NCBI GenBank assembly: GCA_017744935.1
Contig: JAGIAI010000002.1
Location: 186,001 to 250,000 of the forward strand
Direction: 5' to 3'
From: Variovorax sp.
GTDB taxonomy: Bacteria; Pseudomonadota; Gammaproteobacteria; Burkholderiales; Burkholderiaceae_C
DNA: 64,000 nucleotides
In this document: piece after piece, positions 33,100 through 42,018 of the stretch
Layout: each line of letters starts with the position of its first letter
Position numbering within the stretch: the stretch's first letter is position 1
Translations under genes and position numbers: made by a program
The notes under the pieces: model-generated
The model's database searches: none
Told to the model about the DNA's origin: nothing
What the model saw: the letters and a program-made list of their open reading frames with translations, nothing else

Positions 33100-35475
33100 A
33101 TGCAGAAAATCATTCGCCAGCTCGCCGCCGAGATCAAGGTCGGCGAGCACCAGGTGAAGGCCGCCGTCGAGCTGCTCGACGGGGGCGCCACCGTGCCCTT
33201 CATTGCCCGCTACCGCAAGGAGGCCACCAATGGCCTCGACGACACCCAACTGCGTGAGCTCGAAGCACGCCTTGCGTACCTGCGTGAACTCGAAGACCGC
33301 CGCGCGGCGGTGATCAAGAGCATCGACGAACAAGGCAAGCTCACGCCCGAATTGCGCGCTGCAATCGAAGCCGCGCCCACGAAGCAGGAGGTCGAGGATC
33401 TGTACCTGCCGTTCAAGCAGAAGCGCCGCACCAAGGGCCAGATCGCGCGCGAGTTCGGCATCGAGCCGCTGGCCGACAAGTTGCTTGCTGATCCGACGCT
33501 AGACCCTGCGGTGGAAGCCAAGGCCTTCCTGCAGCCGGCCACCACGCTCGACGACGGCAAGCCGGGTCCCGATTTCTCGACCGTGCCTGCTGTGCTCGAC
33601 GGCGTGCGCGACATTCTTTCCGAACGCTGGGCCGAAGACGCCGCACTTGTGCAGAGCCTTCGCGAGTGGCTGTGGAGCGAGGGCCTGTTCAAGTCGAGCC
33701 TGATGACGGGCAAGGACGAGAACAACGCCGAAGTCGCCAAGTTCCGCGACTACTTCGACTACGACGAGCCGATCGGCCGCGTGCCTTCGCATCGCGCGCT
33801 GGCGGTTTTCCGTGGCCGCGCGCAGGAGATCCTCGATGCCAAGCTGGCGCTGCCGGTCGAGCCCGAACCGGGCAAGCCGTCGATCGCCGAAGGAAAGATC
33901 GCGCTGCACCTCGGCTGGAGCCATTCGGGGCGCGCGGCAGACGATCTGCTGCGCAAGTGCGTGGCATGGACATGGCGCGTGAAGCTCGCGCTTTCCACCG
34001 AACGCGACCTGTTCACCCGGCTGCGCGAAGACGCCGAGAAGGTCGCGATCAAGGTCTTCGCGGACAACCTGCGTGATCTGCTGCTCGCCGCACCGGCCGG
34101 CCAGCGCGTGGTGATGGGCCTCGACCCGGGCATCCGCACCGGCGTGAAGGTCGCGGTGGTCGATGCCACCGGCAAGCTGGTCGAGACCGCGACCGTCTTC
34201 CCGCACGAGCCGCGCAAGGACTGGGAAGGTTCGCTGCACACGCTCGGCAAGCTCTGTGCGAAGCACAGCGTGAACCTGATCGCGATCGGCAACGGCACCG
34301 CGAGCCGCGAGACCGACAAGCTGGCCGCCGACCTCATCAAGCTGCTTGCGAAGATGAGCGCGCAGGCGGGCGCCGAGTCGCACGCGATCGAGAAGGTGGT
34401 GGTCAGCGAGGCCGGCGCTTCGGTCTATTCCGCCAGTGAATTCGCGGCACAGGAAATGCCCGACGTGGACGTGAGCCTGCGCGGCGCGGCGAGCATTGCG
34501 CGACGCCTGCAGGACCCGCTGGCCGAACTCGTGAAGATCGACCCCAAGTCGATCGGCGTGGGCCAGTATCAGCACGACGTGAACCAGAGCGAACTCGCCC
34601 GAACGCTGAGTGCGGTGGTCGAGGATTGCGTGAACTCGGTCGGCGTCGACCTGAACACCGCGAGCGTGCCGCTGCTGTCGCGCGTCTCGGGACTTTCATC
34701 GAGCGTGGCCAAGGCGGTGGTGCGCTGGCGCGAATCCAATGGCGCCTTCGCGAGCCGGCAGCAGTTGCTGGACGTGACCGGCTTCGGCGCGAAGACCTTC
34801 GAACAAAGCGCGGGCTTCCTGCGCATTCGCGGCGGCGCCAATCCGCTGGACATGACCGGCGTGCATCCCGAAACCTATCCGGTCGTCGAGCAGATGATCG
34901 AAAAGACCGGCAAGCCGGTGAACGAGCTGATGGGTCGGGCGGACATGCTCAAGACGCTGAAGCCCGAGCTTTTCGCGAACGAGAAGTTCGGCGTCATCAC
35001 GGTCAAGGACATCCTGGGCGAACTGGAGAAACCCGGCCGCGATCCGCGCCCGGACTTCAAGGTCGCGCGCTTCAACGAGGGCGTGGAAGACATCACTGAT
35101 CTTGTCGAGGGCATGGTGCTCGAAGGCACGGTGAGCAACGTGGCGCAGTTCGGCGCGTTCGTCGATCTCGGCGTGCACCAGGACGGCCTCGTGCACGTGA
35201 GCCAGCTTTCGCACAAGTTCGTGAACGATGCGCGCGAGGTCGTGAAGACCGGCGACATCGTCAAGGTCAAGGTGATGGAAGTCGACGTGGCGCGCAAGCG
35301 CATCGGGCTTTCGATGAAGCTCGACGCCGCACCTTCGCGCCGCGATGGTCCGCGCGAGAACCGCTTCGAAGGGGCAGGGCGCGGCTACCAGCAGGGCTCG
35401 CGTCGCGACAACTCGCCGCAACCTGCCGGCCAGATGGCCAACGCGTTCGCGAAGCTGCAAGGCTTGCGCAAGTAG
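33100..35475 (+). CDS. tex: Tex family RNA-binding transcription accessory protein
   Basis: A 791-residue cytoplasmic protein with the full Tex layout. An N-terminal helical domain contains PFIARYRKEATNGLDD. A YqgF/RuvX-like domain (about 330-460) has GLDPGIRTGVKVAVVD. A helix-hairpin-helix pair (about 500-560) has VGVDLNTASVPLL. A C-terminal S1 RNA-binding domain (about 665-735) has VEGMVLEGTVSNVAQFGAFV. A low-complexity basic tail follows. Tex binds RNA and interacts with the transcription machinery. The length is typical. Confidence 0.96.
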   Translation: MQKIIRQLAAEIKVGEHQVKAAVELLDGGATVPFIARYRKEATNGLDDTQLRELEARLAYLRELEDRRAAVIKSIDEQGKLTPELRAAIEAAPTKQEVEDLYLPFKQKRRTKGQIAREFGIEPLADKLLADPTLDPAVEAKAFLQPATTLDDGKPGPDFSTVPAVLDGVRDILSERWAEDAALVQSLREWLWSEGLFKSSLMTGKDENNAEVAKFRDYFDYDEPIGRVPSHRALAVFRGRAQEILDAKLALPVEPEPGKPSIAEGKIALHLGWSHSGRAADDLLRKCVAWTWRVKLALSTERDLFTRLREDAEKVAIKVFADNLRDLLLAAPAGQRVVMGLDPGIRTGVKVAVVDATGKLVETATVFPHEPRKDWEGSLHTLGKLCAKHSVNLIAIGNGTASRETDKLAADLIKLLAKMSAQAGAESHAIEKVVVSEAGASVYSASEFAAQEMPDVDVSLRGAASIARRLQDPLAELVKIDPKSIGVGQYQHDVNQSELARTLSAVVEDCVNSVGVDLNTASVPLLSRVSGLSSSVAKAVVRWRESNGAFASRQQLLDVTGFGAKTFEQSAGFLRIRGGANPLDMTGVHPETYPVVEQMIEKTGKPVNELMGRADMLKTLKPELFANEKFGVITVKDILGELEKPGRDPRPDFKVARFNEGVEDITDLVEGMVLEGTVSNVAQFGAFVDLGVHQDGLVHVSQLSHKFVNDAREVVKTGDIVKVKVMEVDVARKRIGLSMKLDAAPSRRDGPRENRFEGAGRGYQQGSRRDNSPQPAGQMANAFAKLQGLRK

Positions 35476-35498
35476 CTGAGGGCGGTGGCGGGCAAGGC

Positions 35499-36569
35499 AT
35501 GAAGGCGCTTCGCATCTACGCCGGGCCCACCGCCCGCGAGCACATTGCTGCGAATGGCCTGCGCCCGCAGGACGTTCGCACCATTCCCGGCGCTGCCGGC
35601 GGTCCGAAGGGCTTGATCCTTGGGCCGATCGACCGCTTCCTTTTTGGTGACTGGTTGCCGCAATCGACGCAATCCATCGATCTGGTCGGTGCATCGATCG
35701 GGGCATGGCGGCTCGCCAATGCCTGCCTGCAGGACACGAAGGATGCCTTCGTGCAGTTCGAGCAGGGCTATATCCATCAGCATTTCGAGGTGCCGCCGGG
35801 GCAGAAGCGGCTCACGGCGCGGCAGGTCAGCGCACAGTTCGGCGAAGGGCTGCGCGACTTCTACGGTGGTCGCGTCGACGAGGTGCTGCTGCATTCGCGA
35901 TTCCGGCTGCACGTGATCACCGCGCGTGGGCGGCACATCCTGGGCCGGGAAGGAAAGGCGCGTACGCCGGTCGGCTACCTCGGCGCGTTCATCACGAACA
36001 GCGTGCATCGAAAGAGCCTGGGGGCGTGGCTGGAGCGCGTGGTCTTTTCCACGCCGGGCGCGGCGCTGCCTTTCGGCACGCGCGACTTCCGCACGCGGCA
36101 GGTCGATCTCATCAAGGGCAACTTCGAGTTGGCGCTCCAGGCGTCGTGCTCGATTCCCTTCATGCTCGAAGCGGTGCACGACATTCCGGGCGCGCCGCGT
36201 GGTGCGTACTGGGACGGCGGCATCACCGACTACCACCTGCATCTCGATTACATGAACGCGGACGGCATCGTGCTGTATCCGCATTTCCAGAAAGCCGTGG
36301 TGCCGGGCTGGCTCGACAAGGGACTCAAGTGGCGCCACAAGGCCACCGACTTCCTGGATCGAACCGTCGTGCTCGCGCCCAGCCCTGAGTGGGTCCGCAG
36401 CCTGCCCAACGGCAAGCTGCCGGATCGCAACGACTTCGTGCGCTACGGCAACGACGTGCCGGCGCGCATCAAGGCATGGAGCACCGCCGCGAAAGAGTCG
36501 CAGCGGCTGGCGGACGAGTTCGCGGAGTTTCTGCATCGCGGCAGCCCGGCCGACGTGCTGTCCCTGTGA
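35499..36569 (+). CDS. Patatin-like phospholipase
   Basis: A 356-residue patatin-fold lipid acyl hydrolase. The oxyanion-hole glycines are in GAAGGPKG (about residues 31-38), the nucleophile serine in GASIGAW (about residue 66), and the catalytic aspartate in DGGITDYH (about 228), completing the Ser-Asp dyad. No signal peptide is seen. It lies 23 bp after tex and may be co-transcribed with it. Substrate specificity is not evident. Confidence 0.9.
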   Translation: MKALRIYAGPTAREHIAANGLRPQDVRTIPGAAGGPKGLILGPIDRFLFGDWLPQSTQSIDLVGASIGAWRLANACLQDTKDAFVQFEQGYIHQHFEVPPGQKRLTARQVSAQFGEGLRDFYGGRVDEVLLHSRFRLHVITARGRHILGREGKARTPVGYLGAFITNSVHRKSLGAWLERVVFSTPGAALPFGTRDFRTRQVDLIKGNFELALQASCSIPFMLEAVHDIPGAPRGAYWDGGITDYHLHLDYMNADGIVLYPHFQKAVVPGWLDKGLKWRHKATDFLDRTVVLAPSPEWVRSLPNGKLPDRNDFVRYGNDVPARIKAWSTAAKESQRLADEFAEFLHRGSPADVLSL

Positions 36570-36617
36570 CTTGCAGCCGCCGTGCGGCTAAAGTCCCAGC
36601 GCATCAGAGGAGATTCC

Positions 36618-36839
36618 ATGAACCTGACGCGCGTCATCGGCCTGATCTTGATCGTCGCGGGCATCGTTGCCCTCGGCATGGGCGGTTTCAGCTACACCAA
36701 GGAAACCCATCAGGCCAAGATCGGCCCGATCGAACTGGCGATCAAGGAAAAGCAGGAAGTGAACTTCCCGATCTGGGCGGGTGTCGGCGCCATCGTTGTC
36801 GGCGGAGCGCTGCTCGTCTTTGGCGGCAGGAAGGGCTGA
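36618..36839 (+). CDS. DUF3185 family small membrane protein
   Basis: A 73-residue protein with two hydrophobic helices (about residues 5-24 and 51-69) separated by a hydrophilic stretch (KETHQAKIGPIELAIKEKQE). This is the form of DUF3185 proteins. The ATG at 36618 follows GAGGAG. The function is unknown. The converging MAPEG gene ends 12 bp downstream. Confidence 0.82.
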   Translation: MNLTRVIGLILIVAGIVALGMGGFSYTKETHQAKIGPIELAIKEKQEVNFPIWAGVGAIVVGGALLVFGGRKG

Positions 36840-36851
36840 CCGGCCACTCGC

Positions 36852-37235
36852 CTATCTGCCGTAGGCGACGAGCAGGCTCAGCGCCGAAGCCAGCATCGGC
36901 GCAAAAGTGAGCGCCATGCCCGCCGTTCGGAACACATAGCGCTCCCTGACTTGACTCACGCCCACCGCATGCAGCACGCGCCCGAGCAGGATGCAGATCC
37001 CCAGCGCATGCAGAAACCACGGCTGCGGCAGCGTCGTCGAGACGAAATACATCAGCAGCAGGTTCAGCGGCACGTATTCCGCGAAGTTGGAATGCACGCG
37101 AATCGCGCGCAGCATGCGCTCGTTGCCTGCGTCGCCGATGACAATGCGCAGGCGCCGCCGCAGTGTCAACGTACGAAAGCTCAAGCCGACGAACAGCAGC
37201 GTGAGCAAAGCGGCGTAGAGCCAGACGATGCGCAT
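36852..37235 (-). CDS. MAPEG family membrane protein
   Basis: A 127-residue, four-helix membrane protein of the MAPEG family (membrane-associated proteins in eicosanoid and glutathione metabolism). The characteristic stretch is RAIRVHSNFAEYVPLNLLL, with the conserved Asn and Glu, and RVLHAVG follows. Bacterial members are often glutathione-dependent but mostly uncharacterised. It starts 4 bp after the nitrile hydratase accessory gene and is the last gene of that operon. Confidence 0.87.
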   Translation of the reverse strand: MRIVWLYAALLTLLFVGLSFRTLTLRRRLRIVIGDAGNERMLRAIRVHSNFAEYVPLNLLLMYFVSTTLPQPWFLHALGICILLGRVLHAVGVSQVRERYVFRTAGMALTFAPMLASALSLLVAYGR

Positions 37236-37239
37236 GACC

Positions 37240-37620
37240 TCAGCCGAAATCGTGCGCACGGAGTTCGATCGGCTGGCCGTGCGGCGTGCGGTCGGCGGCT
37301 CGGTCCCAGGCGTCGCGGTAGCGCGCGAGTTCGTCGACGGTGCTCGCGCCCTTGGCCGCGACAAGTGCTTCGAGCGCGGCAAGCCAATGCCGGTAGTAGG
37401 TGTCGCCCCGGTCCGCGTCGCCGGCTGCCTGTGCAGAGGTGATCTGGCGCGCGAGCGCGTCGGCCCATTCCGTCCAGGTGAAGAGGCCGCGCTGATGCAG
37501 CGTCACCGCCATCGCGAAGGCATGCGCCTCCCACGGCTCGCGGAAGACCGGCTCCATGCCGTCGGCGGTCGGCATGCCCGGGAGCAGTAGCAGGGGCGCG
37601 GTGGGCCTGTCGGCGCTCAT
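37240..37620 (-). CDS. Nitrile hydratase accessory/activator protein
   Basis: A 126-residue small protein matching the cobalt nitrile hydratase accessory (beta-like, P14K-type) family. EPVFREPWEAHAFAMAVTLH resembles the N-terminal helical part of the beta subunit, to which these proteins are related. Such activators form a complex with the alpha subunit and help insert cobalt. It overlaps the beta-subunit gene by 4 bp. Confidence 0.88.
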   Translation of the reverse strand: MSADRPTAPLLLLPGMPTADGMEPVFREPWEAHAFAMAVTLHQRGLFTWTEWADALARQITSAQAAGDADRGDTYYRHWLAALEALVAAKGASTVDELARYRDAWDRAADRTPHGQPIELRAHDFG

Positions 37621-38279
37621 TCGGCGGCCTCCAGGTAGCTTTCCCACGCATCGACCGAAACGCTCAGCCCGGGCTCCGAACCGGGCCCCCACAGGTCTTC
37701 GCCCGCGAAGACGACCGTATAGAGCCATTGCGGCTGCTCGCCCAACCCTTGCGCATGTGCATCGGCAAACACATGTACGCCGTGCTGGCGCGCGATGGTG
37801 CCGACTTTGCCCCGCACGTAGGCGGGCAATCGGGTGTGGTGATCGACGTGGCCCGCGAGGGTCCGAACCCGTTGGCCGACGGCGAAGCGTGCCGGGCGGG
37901 TGGCGGGGCGCTCGACGTTCGTGCCCTTGGCGAGCACTGCAGGAACGTCGGCCGCGTGCAATACGCGCTTCACCGGCTGGGGCGCGTGCCGCATGTGTCC
38001 GGCCGCGATCTCGTCGGGCATGACCTGCGACCGTTCGGCCATGAGCTTTTCGAGCGCGGCGAGCCAGATCTGGTAGTAGCTCATCTGTGCATACGCCGAC
38101 AGGGTTTCGCGTGCACTGCGGCTGGCGTCGATGTTCCATGAGCCGGTCCCGCCCATGGCGAGTGTCAACGCGAGTACGCGCGCTTCCCAGTCCGCATGGA
38201 ATCGTTCTTCCTCGGGCTCCGGCACGATGCGGCCGGGGACATTCTTGCCACCGAGGTCGGCGTGGCTGATGTAGGTCAT
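37617..38279 (-). CDS. nthB: Nitrile hydratase subunit beta
   Basis: A 220-residue beta subunit. The N-terminal helical domain has the HADLGG segment and [19 protein letters not shown]. The C-terminal SH3-like barrel contains [23 protein letters not shown] and [14 protein letters not shown], all standard. It pairs with the alpha subunit to hydrate nitriles to amides in the cytoplasm. It overlaps the alpha gene by 4 bp upstream and the accessory gene by 4 bp downstream. Confidence 0.95.
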   Translation of the reverse strand: MTYISHADLGGKNVPGRIVPEPEEERFHADWEARVLALTLAMGGTGSWNIDASRSARETLSAYAQMSYYQIWLAALEKLMAERSQVMPDEIAAGHMRHAPQPVKRVLHAADVPAVLAKGTNVERPATRPARFAVGQRVRTLAGHVDHHTRLPAYVRGKVGTIARQHGVHVFADAHAQGLGEQPQWLYTVVFAGEDLWGPGSEPGLSVSVDAWESYLEAAE

Positions 38280-38908
38280 TGCGCAGCCTCCGGCGTGCGG
38301 GCGAGTCCGGTGCCGATCATCGAATCGCGCGTGACGAGGTCGGCAAGCTGTTCCTCGTTCAATCCGTCGGCGCCGACCGGGCGCTGCGGAATGACGAGAT
38401 AGCGCACTTCGGAGGTCGAGTCCCACACGCGGATACGGGTCGAAGCGGGCAGTTCGACGCCGAATTCGGCCAGCACCCCTCGCGGGTCCTTGACGACACG
38501 AGAGCGATAGGGCGCGCTCTTGTACCAAGTGGGCGGCAGGCCGAGCACCGGCCACGGATAGCAGCTGCACAGCGTGCAGACCACCATGTGGTGCTCGTCG
38601 TCGCTGTTGGCCACAGCGACCATGTGCTCGCCTTGACGTCCGGTGTAGCCGAGCGACGCGATCGCCGCCGCAGCGTCCTTCAGCAGCCAGTCGTGGAACT
38701 TCGGATCAGCCCACGCCCTGGCGACCACGCGGGCGCCGTTGCGGGGGCCGATCTTCGTCTGGTAGGTGTCGATCAGCACGTCGAGCGCCGCGGGGTCGAT
38801 GTAGCCCTTTTCCGTGAGCACGGTTTCGAGCGCGCGGACCCGAAGGTCCATCTCGCCGAGTTCGCTGTGGTCGTGATCGTGGTCGTGGTCGTGGTGATCG
38901 TGTGCCAT
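38276..38908 (-). CDS. nthA: Nitrile hydratase subunit alpha, cobalt type
   Basis: A 210-residue alpha subunit. The metal-claw motif is CTLCSC (Cys111, Cys114, Ser115, Cys116). The Thr after the first Cys marks the cobalt form; iron enzymes have Ser there. The N-terminus is unusual: residues 3-14 are almost only His and Asp ([12 protein letters not shown]), a likely metal-binding or storage tail. The gene is 6 bp after the iron alcohol dehydrogenase gene and overlaps the beta gene by 4 bp. No amidase gene is in the window to use the amide product. Confidence 0.96.
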   Translation of the reverse strand: MAHDHHDHDHDHDHSELGEMDLRVRALETVLTEKGYIDPAALDVLIDTYQTKIGPRNGARVVARAWADPKFHDWLLKDAAAAIASLGYTGRQGEHMVAVANSDDEHHMVVCTLCSCYPWPVLGLPPTWYKSAPYRSRVVKDPRGVLAEFGVELPASTRIRVWDSTSEVRYLVIPQRPVGADGLNEEQLADLVTRDSMIGTGLARTPEAAQ

Positions 38909-38914
38909 ACGGTG

Positions 38915-40051
38915 CTACATCGATGTCTCAAGCATCTGCCGGTAGTCCTCGCGCGTGGCGAGGCGCGGATTGGTCTTGTGGCAATGGTCGGCCATCGCGC
39001 CGTCGATGATCTTCTCGAACATGTCCGTGGTGACGCCAACTTCTGCCAAGCCCTTCGGGAGGCCCAGGCGCGCGTTCATGTCCCTGATCGCGCCGCCGAG
39101 ATCGCCGGGCGAATCGAGGTGCATCGCCTGCGCCATGCGCTGCAGCCGCTGATCCTTGCGCACCGACTCGGCCCCCGAGTTGAACTGGATCACCGCGGGC
39201 AGGAAGAGGGCGTTGAGCGTGCCGTGGTGCAGCCGTGGATCGATGCCGCCAAGGCTGTGGCTCAGCGAATGCACGCAGCCCAGACCCTTCTGGAATGCCA
39301 TCGCGCCCTGCATCGACGCGCTCATGAGGTTGAGCCGCGCCTCGCGGTCGCTGCCGTCCCTGGTGGCGCGTTCGATATGGCCCCATGCGCGCTCCAGCCC
39401 GTCGAGCGCGATGCCGTCGGCTGGTGGATTGAAAGCGGCCGACATGAACGTTTCCATGCAGTGCGCGATCGCGTCCATGCCGGTGGCGGCGGTGAGCTTC
39501 GGCGGTAGGCCCAGCGTGAGTTCCGGGTCGCAGATGGCGGCCTTGGGCATGAGGAACCAGCTGTGGAAGCCGAGCTTGCGGTGGTCGTCGACGATGACGA
39601 TCGCACCGCGCGCGACTTCGCTGCCGGTGCCGCTGGTGGTGGGGATCGCGATCAGCGGCGCGACGCGGTCGGTGATCTTCGGCGAGCCGCCTTCGATGGT
39701 GGCGTAGGTCTTGAGCGGGCCCTCGTGCGTCGCCGCGATTGCAACACCCTTGGCGCAGTCGATAGCCGAGCCACCGCCCACGGCGATGAGGCCATCGCAC
39801 TTCTGGTCGCGATAGATGGCCGCCGCCGCACGCACTGCGGCTTCGGTCGGATTCGACGGCGTCTGGTCGAACACCGCGGACGGCAGGTCGCCGAGTGCAT
39901 CGAGCGCTTTCTGCAGGATTCCGACGGCGCGCACGCCCGCATCGGTCACGACCAGCGGCCGTGTGATGCCTACGCGCTGGCATTCGCTCCGCAGAAGCTG
40001 GACGGCGCCGAAATCGAACTGGATCTGTGTGAGGTATTGGATGAGAGCCAT
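38915..40051 (-). CDS. Iron-containing alcohol dehydrogenase
   Basis: A 378-residue group III NAD(P)-dependent alcohol dehydrogenase. The nucleotide-binding GGGSAIDCAKG is at about residues 92-102, followed by PTTSGTGSE. Metal-binding residues are in MDAIAHCMETF, HSLSHSLGG and HHGTLNA. It is the first gene of the nitrile hydratase operon. The pairing suggests a route handling hydroxynitriles or alcohols, but that is an inference. An 18-bp palindrome lies 22 bp before its start. Confidence 0.94.
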   Translation of the reverse strand: MALIQYLTQIQFDFGAVQLLRSECQRVGITRPLVVTDAGVRAVGILQKALDALGDLPSAVFDQTPSNPTEAAVRAAAAIYRDQKCDGLIAVGGGSAIDCAKGVAIAATHEGPLKTYATIEGGSPKITDRVAPLIAIPTTSGTGSEVARGAIVIVDDHRKLGFHSWFLMPKAAICDPELTLGLPPKLTAATGMDAIAHCMETFMSAAFNPPADGIALDGLERAWGHIERATRDGSDREARLNLMSASMQGAMAFQKGLGCVHSLSHSLGGIDPRLHHGTLNALFLPAVIQFNSGAESVRKDQRLQRMAQAMHLDSPGDLGGAIRDMNARLGLPKGLAEVGVTTDMFEKIIDGAMADHCHKTNPRLATREDYRQMLETSM

Positions 40052-40073
40052 GGGGTCGTGGTCCGGACGGTAC

Positions 40074-40091
40074 GATTCGAGTCCTCGAATC
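40074..40091. promoter_or_regulatory. Palindromic operator candidate
   Basis: GATTCGAG, two bases, CTCGAATC: a perfect 8+8 inverted repeat in the 126-bp gap between the divergent alcohol dehydrogenase/nitrile hydratase operon and the carboxylesterase gene. No regulator gene is adjacent, so the protein that would bind is unknown. Confidence 0.5.
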
Positions 40092-40177
40092 TATCAAGCA
40101 CCGAGCACCTTGGACACTCCTGAAACCCCTGCGCCTGACGCGACCGGGACAAACCGCCACCGGAGCGCAGTGACCCG

Positions 40178-41113
40178 ATGAGCGGACTGACCCCCAAGAT
40201 GGCCAACGTGATCGAGCGGATGGAGCGCGCAGGCCGCCCGCCGCTCTACGCACTGACCCCGGCGGAGGCGCGCGCCGCCTACGAGAAAGGCGCTGGCGTC
40301 CTCGAAGTACCGAAGCCGCAACTCGCGCGCGTCGAAGACTTCATGCTGCCGGCGCGCGACGGCCACGCGCTGCCCGCGAGGCTCTATGCGCCTTCGAACG
40401 AGGTGCTTCCGGTGCTGATGTTCTTTCATGGCGGAGGGTTCACCGTCGGCAGCATCGCCACGCACGACATCCTCTGCCGCGTCTTGAGCCAGAAGAGCGG
40501 CTGCGCGGTGGTCTCGCTGGACTATCGGCTTGCGCCGGAGCACAAGTTTCCGACCGCGTCGAACGATGCATGGGATGCGCTCCACCATCTGGCCGGGAAC
40601 GCTGCGCAGTTTGGGCTGGACGGCTCGCGGATCGCGGTCGGCGGAGACAGCGCAGGCGGCACGCTGGCCGCCGTCTGCGCCATCCTCGCGCGCGATGCGG
40701 GCTTGCCGATCGCCTTGCAGATGCTGATCTATCCGGGCACCACGTCGCACCAGGACACCGCTTCGCACTTGCGATTCGCGGCCGGTCCGCTGCTCGGGGA
40801 GGCGCTCATCAGCTACTTCTTCGCCCAGTACGTGAATTCGAAATCCGATCGTGACGACTGGCGCTTCGCTCCGCTCAACGCCAATGACGTGGATGGTGTC
40901 GCGCCGGCTTGGATCGGCCTGGCCGAATGCGATCCGGTGGTGGACGAGGGCATCGCCTACGCCGACAAGCTGCGCGCCTCGGGCGTGCCGGTCGAACTGG
41001 AGATCTATCGCGGCGTGATCCACGAATTCGTGAAGATGGGCCGCGCCATTCCCGAAGCGCTACAGGCGCATGACGATGCGGCCCGCGCCCTCAAAGAAGC
41101 CCTGCAACCCTGA
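40178..41113 (+). CDS. Alpha/beta hydrolase, hormone-sensitive lipase family
   Basis: A 311-residue carboxylesterase. The HSL-family oxyanion motif HGGG (FFHGGGFTVGS, about residue 86) and nucleophile elbow GDSAGG (about residue 155) are present. The catalytic Asp is likely in LAECDPVVDEG and the His in VIHEFVKMG. It has no signal peptide. The thioesterase-GNAT gene follows after 8 bp on the same strand. The natural ester substrate is unknown. Confidence 0.92.
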   Translation: MSGLTPKMANVIERMERAGRPPLYALTPAEARAAYEKGAGVLEVPKPQLARVEDFMLPARDGHALPARLYAPSNEVLPVLMFFHGGGFTVGSIATHDILCRVLSQKSGCAVVSLDYRLAPEHKFPTASNDAWDALHHLAGNAAQFGLDGSRIAVGGDSAGGTLAAVCAILARDAGLPIALQMLIYPGTTSHQDTASHLRFAAGPLLGEALISYFFAQYVNSKSDRDDWRFAPLNANDVDGVAPAWIGLAECDPVVDEGIAYADKLRASGVPVELEIYRGVIHEFVKMGRAIPEALQAHDDAARALKEALQP

Positions 41114-41121
41114 CGACAACC

Positions 41122-41991
41122 ATGACCGAGACACTCAAGAAATCCGACTTCCGTTTCTTCCACCGCCTGCGCGTGCGCTGGGCCGAGGTGGACATGCAGA
41201 AGATCGTCTTCAACGCGCACTACCTGATGTACTTCGACACCGCCATCGCGGACTACTGGCGCGCGTTGGCGTTGCCCTATGAGGAGGCGATGCACTCGCT
41301 GGGCGGCGATCTGTACGTGCGCAAGGCCACTGTCGAATTCAACGCCTCGGCGCGGGTGGACGATGTGCTCGACGTGGGCATGAAGTGCGTGCGCGTGGGC
41401 AACTCGTCGATCCTCTTCCTGGGCGGCCTGTTCCGAGGCGACGAATTGCTGGTGACCTGCGACCTGGTCTACGTCTACGCCGATCCGGCCACGCAGACAT
41501 CCAAGCCGGTGCCGCCGCTCCTGCGCGAGATCCTCGCGGGCTACGAAGCGGGTGAGTCGATGCGCGAGGTCGTCACTGGCAACTGGGATGCGGTCGGAGA
41601 AGGCGCAGGCAAGGTCCGGCGCGAAGTCTTCATCGAGGAGCAGCGCATTCCCAAGGAGCTCGAATGGGACGAGCATGACGTGACCGCGGTGCATGCGGTC
41701 GCGCGCAACCGGCTGGGGCAGGCGATCGCAACCGGCCGCCTGGTGCAGGAATCACCGGGGCTTGGCCGCGTCGGGCGAATGGCGGTCAACCGTACGCTGC
41801 GCGGCGGTGGTCACGGCGAAGCGGTCCTGCGCGCGCTTGAAGGCGCTTCGGCCGCGCGTGGTGACAAGGAAATCATGCTGCACGCCCAGCGCAGCGCCGA
41901 GAACTTCTACGCGCGCCTCGGCTACGCGCCCCACGGCGAGCCCTTCGACGAAGCCGGCATCGCCCACATCGAGATGCGCCGCAAGCTCTGA
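41122..41991 (+). CDS. YbgC-type acyl-CoA thioesterase fused to a GNAT acetyltransferase
   Basis: A 289-residue two-domain protein. Residues about 10-140 are a hotdog-fold 4HBT thioesterase (RVRWAEVDMQKIVFNAHYL, with the catalytic-type Asp near residue 24). Residues about 145-289 are a GNAT domain of the ElaA/YjcF kind (REVFIEEQRIPKELEWDEHD, then GRMAVNRTLRGGGHGEAVL, the acetyl-CoA loop). The two parts are one unbroken frame. I recall the fusion from other Comamonadaceae. The joint role is unknown. Confidence 0.88.
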   Translation: MTETLKKSDFRFFHRLRVRWAEVDMQKIVFNAHYLMYFDTAIADYWRALALPYEEAMHSLGGDLYVRKATVEFNASARVDDVLDVGMKCVRVGNSSILFLGGLFRGDELLVTCDLVYVYADPATQTSKPVPPLLREILAGYEAGESMREVVTGNWDAVGEGAGKVRREVFIEEQRIPKELEWDEHDVTAVHAVARNRLGQAIATGRLVQESPGLGRVGRMAVNRTLRGGGHGEAVLRALEGASAARGDKEIMLHAQRSAENFYARLGYAPHGEPFDEAGIAHIEMRRKL

Positions 41992-42018
41992 GAGCGCCCG
42001 GAGCCGTCCTGCCGCCCC

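Noticed and set aside
38862..38905. GTG/ATC-type short tandem repeat in DNA
   Set aside because: It is the coding sequence of the His/Asp tail of nitrile hydratase alpha, not a non-coding microsatellite.
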